Source of the DNA: an uncultured Pelagibacteraceae bacterium | GTDB lineage: Bacteria; Pseudomonadota; Alphaproteobacteria; Pelagibacterales; Pelagibacteraceae | Direction: 5' to 3' | DNA: 64,000 nucleotides | NCBI GenBank assembly: GCA_902569785.1 | Contig: CACFVO010000001.1 | Span: 51,971 to 115,970, forward strand | Shown: in pieces, positions 8,830 to 17,032 of the stretch | How the letters are laid out: each line of letters begins with the position of its first letter | Position numbering within the stretch: position 1 is the first letter of the stretch | The notes under the pieces: generated by a model | The model's input: the letters and a program-made list of their open reading frames with translations, nothing else | Database searches by the model: none | Told to the model about the DNA's origin: nothing | Translations under genes and position numbers: made by a program

Positions 8830-9339
8830 ATGAAAAAAGTATTTTTTTTACTGTCAATTATATTTTTACTAAATGGATGTGCGGAGTCCATTGCTTTGCT
8901 GGGCAGTTCAGTTGGAGGAGCATCTAGTGGGAAAATGCTTCAATCTTCTTTAAATTCAGCTTTAAGCTATGGAGTTAAACAACATACAGGAAAAACCCCT
9001 TTAGGTCACGTACTTGCATATGCTGAAGAGAAAAATCCTGAAAAAAAGAAAGAAACTTGCTTTTCATTTATTGAAAGAACTAGATCGGAATTTTGTACGA
9101 TTGTAAAAAAACAAATATCTTTAACAAATAGCGCTATAAAAGAGAAAACATTAAAAATTGGTAAAAAATATACTAAAACAAATAAGATCAAAGATGTAAT
9201 TTTAGAGAAGGAAAATGATTTTACAAATATTTTTTTTCAAGCAAAACAATCTCCTAGAAAGCTAGCTATAGCTTTTCAAACTAAGTTAAAAAAAGAGTCC
9301 AAAAATAAACATTCCAATCAATATTTAATCAAAGAGTGA
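8830..9339 (+). CDS. Small putative lipoprotein, second copy of a tandem pair
   Basis: A 169-residue protein with a lipobox (LLNGC) and a core ALLGSSVGGASSGKMLQSSL, SYGVKQHTGK and a PEKKKETC/CTIVKK region that matches the upstream gene residue for residue over much of its length. The C-terminal 60 residues are lysine-rich and have no obvious counterpart in the first copy. The pair conserves two cysteines in the middle (near residues 78 and 90), which could form a disulfide. The function is unknown. The gene ends 65 bases before the convergent metY, with a strong hairpin between. Confidence 0.75.
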   Translation: MKKVFFLLSIIFLLNGCAESIALLGSSVGGASSGKMLQSSLNSALSYGVKQHTGKTPLGHVLAYAEEKNPEKKKETCFSFIERTRSEFCTIVKKQISLTNSAIKEKTLKIGKKYTKTNKIKDVILEKENDFTNIFFQAKQSPRKLAIAFQTKLKKESKNKHSNQYLIKE

Positions 9340-9365
9340 TCTAAAATTTTTTCTATTGGGATATA

Positions 9366-9394
9366 ATGGCCCCAATATAATGAATTGGGGCCAT
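9366..9394. terminator. Perfect 11-bp hairpin between convergent genes
   Basis: ATGGCCCCAAT, a 7-base loop, and ATTGGGGCCAT form a perfect inverted repeat between the stop of the second lipoprotein gene and the stop of metY. Neither side is followed by a clean T-run, so it may act as a bidirectional terminator of reduced strength or as an mRNA 3'-end stabiliser. Confidence 0.65.
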
Positions 9395-9404
9395 AAATTA
9401 ATTA

Positions 9405-10697
9405 TTAAGCAGCCAATGCTTGTTTAATATCTGCAATGATATCGTCTGGATGCTCTATACCAATAGATAGCCTTACGTAACCTGGTGTTACGCCAGCAGC
9501 AAGTAACTCTTCATCGTTAAGCTGACTATGAGTTGTAGTAGCTGGATGTATTGCTAAACTTCTAGCATCTCCAATATTAGCAACATGATAAAGCATTTTT
9601 AAATTGTCAATAAATTTAGAACCTGCTTCTCTAGTGCCAACATCCATTCCAACTAATGAACCGTACCCTCCTTGCATATATTTTTTAGCTCTTTCCTTAA
9701 TCTCACCTTGATGATTAGTAGGGTAGATTATATTTTTAACTTTCTTTTGTGTTTCTAGGAAAGAGACAACTTTTTCTGCATTGATACAGTGTTGTTTCAT
9801 TCTAAGAGCAACAGTTTCCAAACCTTGAATAATTTGGAAAGCATTGAATGGACTTAATGGAGCACCTAGGTCTCTAAGCAAAACCACTCTTGCTCTGATC
9901 GCAAAAGGAATGTTAGCTCCTGTTAATTGAGGAACTGCATCTGCCCAAATAGCACCACCATAACTTTGATCAGGCTCGTTCATTAACGGTTGTCTTTTTC
10001 TGTCTTTTGTCCAGTCAAAGTTACCACCATCAACAATGATTCCACCTATTGAAGTTCCGTGACCACCAATATATTTAGTCAAAGAGTGTATTACTACTGC
10101 AGCACCATGAGCTAAAGGTTTACATATTACTGGTGAAGCAGTGTTATCTATAATTAAAGGTATTCCTTTTTTTTTACCGATATCTGCAACCTCTTTAATT
10201 GGAAATACTCGAAGATAAGGATTTGGACAAGACTCACCGTAATAAGCTCTTGTTTTATCATCTGTCAACTTCTCGAAGTTTTTTGGATCTGCGGGATCTG
10301 CAAATCTAACTTCAATACCCTGTTGTCTTAAAGTATTTTTAAATAAATTTACTGTCCCTCCATATAAATCTGTTGAAGCAACAACATTATCACCAGCTTG
10401 TGCTACGTTTTGTACACTAAAGGCTGATGCTGCTTGACCAGAACCAACTGCTACTGCAGCTAAACCGCCTTCTAATGCAGCAACTCTTTTCTCAAGAACA
10501 TCACATGTTGGATTCATAATCCTTGTGTAAATATTTCCAAATTCTTTCAAACCAAATAAATTTGCTGCCGTTTCAGCATTTTTAAATTGATAAGAAGAAG
10601 TTTGATAAATCGGAACTGCCACCGCAGTAGTTGCAGGGTCGCTTCTATACTCACCACCGTGTAACCCAATAGTTTCCGGATGCTTAAATTTAGTCAT
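9405..10697 (-). CDS. metY: O-acetylhomoserine sulfhydrylase (MetY), PLP-dependent
   Basis: A Cys/Met-metabolism PLP enzyme of about 430 residues. Visible motifs are the N-terminal ETIGLHGGEYRSDPAT, GSGQAAS at the cofactor-binding region, the PLP lysine in VVIHSLTKYIGGHG, and the C-terminal YVRLSIGIEHPDDIIADI. It makes homocysteine from O-acetylhomoserine and sulfide. The tracked ORF starts at 10742, but that would translate the riboswitch; the ATG at 10697 follows AAGGAG at good spacing. Expression is expected to fall when S-adenosylmethionine is plentiful, because two SAM-sensing aptamers lie upstream. Methionine gamma-lyase is an alternative within the superfamily, but the riboswitches argue for biosynthesis. 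Confidence 0.93.
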   Translation of the reverse strand: MTKFKHPETIGLHGGEYRSDPATTAVAVPIYQTSSYQFKNAETAANLFGLKEFGNIYTRIMNPTCDVLEKRVAALEGGLAAVAVGSGQAASAFSVQNVAQAGDNVVASTDLYGGTVNLFKNTLRQQGIEVRFADPADPKNFEKLTDDKTRAYYGESCPNPYLRVFPIKEVADIGKKKGIPLIIDNTASPVICKPLAHGAAVVIHSLTKYIGGHGTSIGGIIVDGGNFDWTKDRKRQPLMNEPDQSYGGAIWADAVPQLTGANIPFAIRARVVLLRDLGAPLSPFNAFQIIQGLETVALRMKQHCINAEKVVSFLETQKKVKNIIYPTNHQGEIKERAKKYMQGGYGSLVGMDVGTREAGSKFIDNLKMLYHVANIGDARSLAIHPATTTHSQLNDEELLAAGVTPGYVRLSIGIEHPDDIIADIKQALAA

Positions 10698-10703
10698 TTT
10701 TTT

Positions 10704-10760
10704 CTCCTTTTTTAGTACTTTGACGAAATGTCGGGTGTACAATATAGTTCAAATACCCGG
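10704..10760 (-). promoter_or_regulatory. SAM-V riboswitch, next to the metY ribosome binding site
   Basis: On the minus strand a P1 stem (CGGGU with ACCCG) encloses the loop UAUUUGAACUAUAUUGUAC. A pseudoknot can form between GUAC in that loop and GUAC in AAAGUACUAAA, which sits directly 5' of AGGAG. The layout is that of the SAM-II/SAM-V fold, and SAM-V is known in marine bacteria upstream of metY. Binding of SAM should hold the pseudoknot closed beside the ribosome binding site and reduce translation. The exact edges are my estimate. Confidence 0.85.
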
Positions 10761-10780
10761 TTTTAATTTGAGAATATTTC

Positions 10781-10809
10781 AAAAAAAAACCACCGGCTAA
10801 AGCGGTGGT
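10781..10809 (-). terminator. Intrinsic terminator of the SAM-II switch
   Basis: On the minus strand ACCACCG, a 7-base loop CUUUAGC and CGGUGGU form a hairpin followed by nine U residues. It lies between the SAM-II and SAM-V aptamers. Its 5' arm and loop include CGCUUUAGC, the exact complement of GCUAAAGCG in the aptamer, so an antiterminator can form instead. Confidence 0.88.
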
Positions 10810-10820
10810 CATTAGACTTT

Positions 10821-10874
10821 GTCGCTTTAGCTGGATTTGTTGAGCGCTCAGCAATTTGAATTAAATCAGCGCTA
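10821..10874 (-). promoter_or_regulatory. SAM-II riboswitch aptamer upstream of metY
   Basis: The minus strand reads AGCGCUGAUUUAA, then UUGCUGAGCGCU, then CCAGCUAAAGCG. This has the SAM-II features: the P1 stem AGCGCU/AGCGCU, the conserved CUGAUUUAA loop, and a pseudoknot between GCUG and CAGC followed by the conserved GCUAAA. It binds S-adenosylmethionine. Combined with the terminator downstream it should stop transcription of metY when SAM is high. Confidence 0.9.
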
Positions 10875-10879
10875 ACATC

Positions 10880-10908
10880 ACTAAACTACCTTTCTTAATT
10901 GCTGTCAA
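10880..10908 (-). promoter_or_regulatory. Sigma-70-type promoter of metY
   Basis: On the minus strand TTGACA (perfect -35) is followed after 17 bases by TTTAGT. The predicted start of transcription lies a few bases before the SAM-II aptamer, as expected for a riboswitch leader. The rest of the 315-base gap between metY and soxB (10909-11012) is AT-rich and shows only a palindrome GCTTTAAAGC at 10935-10944 and no clear soxB promoter. Confidence 0.75.
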
Positions 10909-11012
10909 GATGTATATAAATACTCAAAATTCAAGCTTTAAAGCCTTACTTGTTGATACCTTTTTACCTTTGAATCCTTTTGTTATTTTCCGCTTTTTTG
11001 CTAGTTTGAGAT

Positions 11013-12263
11013 GTGAAAAAAAAATATTCAATTTTTACTCTTATAAAAAACGCTCTATCCAACAATGAAAATTGGCAAAAAATGTGGAAGAGCCCAGAGC
11101 CAAAAAAGACTTATGATGTAATTGTTGTAGGTGGTGGAGGACATGGACTAGGAACAGCTTATTATTTAGCTAAAGAACATGGAATAAAAAATATTGCAGT
11201 AATAGAAAAAGGATGGTTAGGAAGTGGGAATACTGGCCGAAACACTACAATTATAAGATCTAATTATTTATGGAATGAAAGCGCTTTTCTTTATGATCAC
11301 TCTGTAAAGTTATGGGAAAATTTATCTCAAGAATTAAATTATAACATGATGTTTAGTCAAAGAGGCGTAATGAATTTGGCTCACAACGAGCACGATATAA
11401 AAGAAATGAAAAGAAGAATAAGTGCTAACAGACTTAATGGCCTCGACACTCAATGGTTGGAGACAAGAGAAATTAAAAAATTAGTTCCTATTATGAACAC
11501 TCATAATTTAAGATATCCAGTACTAGGTGCAGCATTTCAACCTAGAGGAGGAGTGGCAAGACATGATGCCATCGCTTGGGGTTTTGCAATGAGAGCTGAT
11601 GAAATGGGAGTTGATATTATTCAAAATTGTGAAGCTCATAGTATTAAAACAAAAAATGGTAAAGTTGTTGGAGTCAAAACTTCTAAAGGTTTTATAAACG
11701 CAAAAAAAGTAGCAGTAGTGGCTTCAGGCCATACAAGTGTACTAGCAAAAACTGCAGGAGTAAGATTGCCATTACAAAGCCGACCATTACAAGCTTTAGT
11801 TTCTGAACCTATTAAACCAGTGATTAATACAGTTGTGATGTCTAATGCTGTTCATGCTTACGTTAGTCAATCAGATAAAGGTGAACTAGTTATAGGCGCT
11901 GGAACTGATGGATATAATTCATTTACTCAAAGAGGTGGATATGATGTTATGGAAGAAACAGTCCGTGCTATCGTTGAACTGTATCCAATATTTGGAAAAA
12001 TGAAAATGTTACGCCAATGGGGAGGTATAGTTGATATTTGTCCTGATGCCAGTCCAATAATAAGTAAGTGTGAGGTAAATGGATTATATTTCAATTGTGG
12101 TTGGGGAACTGGAGGTTTTAAAGCAACGCCGGGTAGCGCAAATGTTTTTGCCCATACAGTTGCTCATGATGAGCCTCACAAAATAAATGCTCCTTTTAAT
12201 TTAGAAAGATTTTCTGACGGAAGACTAATAGATGAACATGGGGCGGCAGCGGTAGCTCATTAA
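11013..12263 (+). CDS. soxB: Sarcosine oxidase beta subunit
   Basis: A 416-residue flavoprotein with an FAD-binding motif [20 protein letters not shown] at about residues 37-56. It also has the RHDAIAWGF stretch around residue 183, which I believe corresponds to the covalent-FMN histidine region of tetrameric sarcosine oxidases (mapping from memory). Together with the delta, alpha and gamma subunits encoded next, it converts sarcosine to glycine, with the methyl group transferred to tetrahydrofolate or released as formaldehyde. The start is a GTG; the only nearby ATG (11011) is immediately closed by TGA. First gene of the soxBDAG operon, divergent from metY. Confidence 0.92.
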   Translation: MKKKYSIFTLIKNALSNNENWQKMWKSPEPKKTYDVIVVGGGGHGLGTAYYLAKEHGIKNIAVIEKGWLGSGNTGRNTTIIRSNYLWNESAFLYDHSVKLWENLSQELNYNMMFSQRGVMNLAHNEHDIKEMKRRISANRLNGLDTQWLETREIKKLVPIMNTHNLRYPVLGAAFQPRGGVARHDAIAWGFAMRADEMGVDIIQNCEAHSIKTKNGKVVGVKTSKGFINAKKVAVVASGHTSVLAKTAGVRLPLQSRPLQALVSEPIKPVINTVVMSNAVHAYVSQSDKGELVIGAGTDGYNSFTQRGGYDVMEETVRAIVELYPIFGKMKMLRQWGGIVDICPDASPIISKCEVNGLYFNCGWGTGGFKATPGSANVFAHTVAHDEPHKINAPFNLERFSDGRLIDEHGAAAVAH

Positions 12264-12265
12264 AT

Positions 12266-12616
12266 ATGATTTTAATTAATTGTCCATATTGTGGAGAAAG
12301 AGATCAATCTGAATTTTCTAATGGAGGTGAAGCCCACGTAGCAAGACCAGAAAACTCTGAAAATCTTAATGATAAGGAATGGGGAAAATATGTTTTTTAT
12401 CGAGATAACCCAAAAGGAATTTTTTATGAGCGGTGGGTTCATACTCATGGTTGCAGAAAATGGTTTAACGCCGTTAGAAATACATCTACTGACGAAATAT
12501 TAAAGATATATAAATTAGGAGACAATCCTCCAAACAAAGAAAGTTTTTCGAATACTTTAAAAACACCATCAGGAGAGCCTAAAGTAGGTTCTGGAAACTT
12601 TACTGTGAAAAAATAA
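12266..12616 (+). CDS. soxD: Sarcosine oxidase delta subunit
   Basis: A 116-residue small protein beginning MILINCPYCGERDQSEF and containing HTHGCRKWFNAVRNT, the features of the zinc-binding delta subunit of heterotetrameric sarcosine oxidase. The two N-terminal cysteines with the later His/Cys pair would hold the zinc. It lies 2 bases after soxB and 3 bases before soxA, so all are one transcript. The subunit has no known catalytic role beyond complex assembly and stability. Confidence 0.92.
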   Translation: MILINCPYCGERDQSEFSNGGEAHVARPENSENLNDKEWGKYVFYRDNPKGIFYERWVHTHGCRKWFNAVRNTSTDEILKIYKLGDNPPNKESFSNTLKTPSGEPKVGSGNFTVKK

Positions 12617-12619
12617 ATT

Positions 12620-15604
12620 ATGGGCGCTAAAGATAATAAAAAATCTTCTTATATAAGTAACAAAGAAATTTCTTTTAAATTTGATGGAAAAAAATATCAT
12701 GGTTATGAAGGAGATACAATTGCCTCGGCTTTATTGAGAAATAATGTCAGGTTTGTTGCTAGAAGTTTTAAGTATCATAGGCCAAGAGGTATATATACTT
12801 GTGGAATAGAGGAACCAAACGGAATTGTTCAGATATTAAATGAACATAATGAACCTAACACCAGAGCAACGGTAAAACAAATTTATGAAGGGTTAAAAGT
12901 TAGTAGCCAAAATCGTTGGCCGTCACTTAATATAGATATTGCTTCAATTAACAATTTACTATCCCCTATGTTTTCTGCGGGTTTTTATTACAAGACTTTT
13001 ATGGGTCCAAAAGGGTTCTGGAAAAGAATTTATGAGCCAATAATTAGAAGAACAGCCGGACTTGGAAAGCCCCCTAGGGAATTTAGATCTAAAAGCATTC
13101 ACCAAAATCATAACGTAGATATTGTTATTGTAGGCGGAGGTCTGAGCGGGTTAATTGCCGCAAGAAAATTGATTGATACACAATATGATGTTTTGATTTT
13201 AGAACAAGATAGTTTTCTAGGAGGTGTATTAAAGAATTCTAACAAAGTAAAAAAGATTAATAACAAAGAACCAAAAGAATGGATAAAAGAAACCGAAAAA
13301 CTTATTCAAGCTTCTAAAAATATAAAAGTATTAAAGAATTCATTAGTAACTTCTTACAATTTTACAAATCATTTAATTGCTTCAGAAGATAAATGTGCAG
13401 GAAAAAAAATTGATGAAAATAAATCTGAGTTAACTCTTCACAAAATTAGAACAACCCACACTATTTTGGCTAACGGACATATTGAGCGATTTATTTCATT
13501 TAGGAATAATGACCTACCAGGAGTAATGCTAGCCTCATCTTTTGAAAAATATATCCATCGGTATGGAGTAGTTCCTGAGACTAATCCAGCAATTTTTACA
13601 AATAATTCAACAACAGCTACACTGTTAAAATCTTTAATTGATCTTGGCCATAAGCCAGCTGCTTATATAGATGCTAGAAATAAAGAAAAGATTGGAAGAA
13701 AGTTTTTAAACTACCTAGAGAAAAATAATATACCTACCTATATTAATGCTGAGGTAGAAGGTTGTGATGGAAACAAAAAAATAAAGACTATATCAATCAG
13801 AAAATCTAACAAAATTATTAAAATAAAATCTTCTATGCTTTGTGTTTCAGGCGGACTAAATCCTGATATACATTTATTTACTCAATCGAAAGGTCTGGTT
13901 AAATGGGATGATAAACTTGTGACCTTCAAGCCAGATGTTCCTTTTCAAAATACTATTACTTTAGGATCTGTCAGTGGAAATTATAACTACGAGAAAACTT
14001 TTGAAGAAATTAATAAAAAATTATCTTTTTTAAAAGTAAAAAATATTAACTTGAAGATAGAACTGAGCGATATAAATAATTTTAATATTAAAGAGCTATG
14101 GGAAACCAAGCACGAAAAAAAATCTAATTGGTCCAAATCTTTTATAGATTTACATAATGATGTAACAACAAAAGATCTGAAACAAGCTGTAAAAGAAGGT
14201 TTTGATCGTATTGAACATCTAAAACGCTTTACCACAAACAGCATGGGTACTGATCAAGGAAAAATTAGCAGTATTAATTCTTTAGGAATAGTATCAAAAA
14301 TTTTAAAAAAGAAAATTTCTGAAGTTGGAACTACAACTTATAGACCTCCCTATGCTCCACTTAGCTTTTCAGCTATAGCGGGAAGAAATACTTATGAATT
14401 TTACGATCCTCAAAGAAAAACCCCTATTCACAATTGGCATATAGACAACAAAGCCGTTTTTGAAGATGTTGGACAATGGAAAAGACCTTGGTATTTTAAA
14501 AAATTTGAAATGGAAAGCATGCATCTAGCTGTACAAAGAGAATCAGAACAAACTAGAAAAACCGCTGGAATTTTAGACGGAAGCACTCTTGGAAAAATAG
14601 AAATTAAAGGAAAAGATGCTTTGGAATTTATGAATCTTATGTACACAAATGCATTCACTAAAATGAAACCAATGACCTCAAGATATGCTCTTATGTTAGG
14701 CGAAGATGGAATGATAAAAGATGACGGTATTGTATGCAAATTTGATGATAAACATTTTATAGTAACGACTACTTCAGGTGGTGCTCCTAAAGTTTTAGCA
14801 GACATGGAGGAATATCTTCAAACTGAGTGGCCACATCTTCAAGTTTATGTGAATTCAATTACTGAGCAATTTAGCACATTTAATATTAGTGGGCCAAAAT
14901 CAAGAGACATAGTGAGCAAAGTATTTACTGATGTTGATTTTAGTAATGAGAACTTTCCTTTTATGACTTTTAAAGTTTTTGATTACATGGATACCAAAGT
15001 TAGAATCATGAGAGCTAGTTTTACCGGAGAACTTGGATATGAGATTTATATAACTCCTAATAAAGCTTTGGAACTATGGAAAAAAATATTTCATTTCGGA
15101 AAAGCGTACGATCTTGTGCCTTATGGTACAGAAACAATGCATTTGTTGAGAGCAGAAAAGGGCTATGTTGTAATAGGTCAAGAGACTGATGGAACCGTAA
15201 CACCTCTCGATTTAAATTTTAATTGGATGATAGGTAAAAAGAAAAAAGATTTTATTGGAAAAAGGTCTTTAACTAGAAGCGATACATCGCGAGACGATCG
15301 AAAACAATTAGTTGGAATTATTCCTTTAGACAAATCTGAATTTATCGAAGAAGGGCAACATGTTGTAGAATGTGAGAGATTGCCTAAACGAATAACAACT
15401 CCAGTAGAATATCTTGGCCATGTTTCATCAAGCTACCATAGTCCTAATCTTAACCACTGTATTGCAATGGCAATGATAAAAGGAGGCAACAAACTAATGG
15501 GTAGTAAACTATTTGTCTCTTCAACCTATGGAACTAAAAACATACCGGTTGAGGTTGTTAGTCCGATTTTTATTGATCCAGAAAATAAGAGGTTAGTATC
15601 ATGA
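12620..15604 (+). CDS. soxA: Sarcosine oxidase alpha subunit
   Basis: A 994-residue protein. The N-terminal 90 residues resemble the ferredoxin-like domain of the family (GYEGDTIASALLRNNVRFVA). An NAD/FAD-binding module follows (IVIVGGGLSGLIAARKL at about 168-184). The C-terminal third, from about residue 610, is an aminomethyltransferase (GcvT-like) folate domain with NISGPKSRDIVSKV and SFTGELGYEIYI. It binds NAD and tetrahydrofolate and takes part in converting sarcosine to glycine and methylene-THF. Length matches the family. The stop overlaps the ATG of soxG by 4 bases. Confidence 0.93.
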   Translation: MGAKDNKKSSYISNKEISFKFDGKKYHGYEGDTIASALLRNNVRFVARSFKYHRPRGIYTCGIEEPNGIVQILNEHNEPNTRATVKQIYEGLKVSSQNRWPSLNIDIASINNLLSPMFSAGFYYKTFMGPKGFWKRIYEPIIRRTAGLGKPPREFRSKSIHQNHNVDIVIVGGGLSGLIAARKLIDTQYDVLILEQDSFLGGVLKNSNKVKKINNKEPKEWIKETEKLIQASKNIKVLKNSLVTSYNFTNHLIASEDKCAGKKIDENKSELTLHKIRTTHTILANGHIERFISFRNNDLPGVMLASSFEKYIHRYGVVPETNPAIFTNNSTTATLLKSLIDLGHKPAAYIDARNKEKIGRKFLNYLEKNNIPTYINAEVEGCDGNKKIKTISIRKSNKIIKIKSSMLCVSGGLNPDIHLFTQSKGLVKWDDKLVTFKPDVPFQNTITLGSVSGNYNYEKTFEEINKKLSFLKVKNINLKIELSDINNFNIKELWETKHEKKSNWSKSFIDLHNDVTTKDLKQAVKEGFDRIEHLKRFTTNSMGTDQGKISSINSLGIVSKILKKKISEVGTTTYRPPYAPLSFSAIAGRNTYEFYDPQRKTPIHNWHIDNKAVFEDVGQWKRPWYFKKFEMESMHLAVQRESEQTRKTAGILDGSTLGKIEIKGKDALEFMNLMYTNAFTKMKPMTSRYALMLGEDGMIKDDGIVCKFDDKHFIVTTTSGGAPKVLADMEEYLQTEWPHLQVYVNSITEQFSTFNISGPKSRDIVSKVFTDVDFSNENFPFMTFKVFDYMDTKVRIMRASFTGELGYEIYITPNKALELWKKIFHFGKAYDLVPYGTETMHLLRAEKGYVVIGQETDGTVTPLDLNFNWMIGKKKKDFIGKRSLTRSDTSRDDRKQLVGIIPLDKSEFIEEGQHVVECERLPKRITTPVEYLGHVSSSYHSPNLNHCIAMAMIKGGNKLMGSKLFVSSTYGTKNIPVEVVSPIFIDPENKRLVS

Positions 15605-16122
15605 CTCAATTATTATCATCTGAAGGCATAGATGTTTCTCAAAAAAATTTTCAACAGATCATTATTAGAGGTGATGGAAAAGATCAATTTAATCAAAAAA
15701 TAAACCAGGAAATCTCGACATTTCCTCCATCTAAAAATCTTGAAGTAACAACAAATCATAAATTTATATTAGCAAAAAATTCCTTTGATCAGTGGAGTTT
15801 GATTTATCTAGTAGAACAGGATTATAAAGAAATTTTGAAGTTTATTTCTAAAATTAATTCAAATGATGAAATTCTTGCTTCGGATTATTCTTATGGTCAA
15901 GTTTACTTTGAAATTTCTGGTGAAAATAAAAATGAATTTTTAAATCAATTAACTCATTTTGATTTGCGTTTAAAAAAATTTCCAGCCTTTACAATGGCTC
16001 AAACTTTAATAGCTAAAATAGATTGCACCATATATAATTTAAAAGACAAATATATTGTAACTTGCAATAAGTCATATGAGGATTATTTTAAAGAAAGGTT
16101 GAAGGATTCGATTAAAGTGTAA
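15601..16122 (+). CDS. soxG: Sarcosine oxidase gamma subunit
   Basis: A 173-residue protein in the soxG position, starting in an ATGA overlap with soxA. It contains the weak but family-like LTHFDLRLKKFPAFTMAQTL segment, related to the GcvT fold. The gamma subunit is the least conserved part of the complex, so operon position is the main evidence. Its TAA is only one base from the stop codon of the convergent DMT gene, with no room for a terminator, so the two transcripts must overlap. Confidence 0.85.
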   Translation: MTQLLSSEGIDVSQKNFQQIIIRGDGKDQFNQKINQEISTFPPSKNLEVTTNHKFILAKNSFDQWSLIYLVEQDYKEILKFISKINSNDEILASDYSYGQVYFEISGENKNEFLNQLTHFDLRLKKFPAFTMAQTLIAKIDCTIYNLKDKYIVTCNKSYEDYFKERLKDSIKV

Positions 16123-16123
16123 A

Positions 16124-17032
16124 TTATTTTTTTTTCACCCAAACATATCTTGATGATAAAGGCTGTTTAGTATTAAAGGCATAAAAGATTATTGCAGTTG
16201 TTATAATTCCTCCACCAATTAATGTATTTGCTGTTGGAACCTCATTAATTCCAAATATTGGCAACCAAACCCAAAAAATTCCACCTAAAACCTCTGTCAG
16301 CGAAAGAAGAGTTAAATCTGTAGCTGGTAAATCTTTCGATTTTATAGAAAATAATATAAGTCCAGAACAAACCAGAAATCCATGTAAAGCAGAGAGAGAT
16401 GAGTTTTTAACTGAAATAAAAATATTATCATCATTAAATATAAGAACTAAGATAGCGACTGCTGCACAGAAAATACCCGCTATAGCTACAGTAGTAAATT
16501 TTGGAGTTTTTCTTCTCCATCTAAGTGAAACAGTAAACCCTGCAAATCCTAAAGATGACAACAAACCATTAATTAAACCAAACAAAGAACCTTCTCCTTT
16601 ACTATCTAAAGACATAAATATTATACCTCCAGCAGCTACTACTATTGCTATAAAAGTTGTCATTGAAATTTTTTCTTTCAAAAAAACGTATGCTAAAATT
16701 GCAGCTACAAATGGTTGAGTTGCCAGCATCATCATAGTCACCGCTGCAGTAGTAGTTGTTATAGAAAGAATAAAAGATATATTAGCAATACCAAGACTTA
16801 CTCCGCCAATTATTCCAGATAAACCAATCTTATTATAATTTTTTGTAAACTTAATACCTTCAGCTAAAAATAAATATACATTTAAGACTAAAAAGATTAT
16901 TGAACCTCTAAAAAAAAGATATTGCCAAGGAATTAATTGTGCATCATCTATATATCTTACAACTAAAGGTCCAAAGGACCAAAATAGTCCTGCAATTAAA
17001 ACAATTAGTATGGCTGAACTATTTTTTATCAT
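16124..17032 (-). CDS. DMT-superfamily (EamA) transporter
   Basis: A membrane protein of about 302 residues with ten membrane segments and two EamA repeats (LIAGLFWSFGPLVVRY; a second half ending in a KQPLSSR-type tail). The tracked ORF begins upstream at 17071; I choose the ATG at 17032, which overlaps the last codons of the MFS gene by 14 bases. It is the last gene of the run starting with the dimethylglycine dehydrogenase-like gene. An export role for an amine or amino acid in that pathway is possible but not shown. Confidence 0.78.
   Translation of the reverse strand: MIKNSSAILIVLIAGLFWSFGPLVVRYIDDAQLIPWQYLFFRGSIIFLVLNVYLFLAEGIKFTKNYNKIGLSGIIGGVSLGIANISFILSITTTTAAVTMMMLATQPFVAAILAYVFLKEKISMTTFIAIVVAAGGIIFMSLDSKGEGSLFGLINGLLSSLGFAGFTVSLRWRRKTPKFTTVAIAGIFCAAVAILVLIFNDDNIFISVKNSSLSALHGFLVCSGLILFSIKSKDLPATDLTLLSLTEVLGGIFWVWLPIFGINEVPTANTLIGGGIITTAIIFYAFNTKQPLSSRYVWVKKK

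Noticed and set aside
8742-8927. 61-residue plus-strand ORF
   Set aside because: It overlaps the second lipoprotein gene in another frame, has no Shine-Dalgarno and no recognisable domain.
10698-10742. N-terminal extension of metY in the ORF track
   Set aside because: It would translate the SAM-V aptamer. The ATG at 10697 has an AAGGAG in proper distance and starts the normal MetY sequence.
13987-14805. Minus-strand ORFs inside soxA (13987-14244 and 14428-14805)
   Set aside because: They are antisense shadows of a clearly conserved gene with no own motifs.
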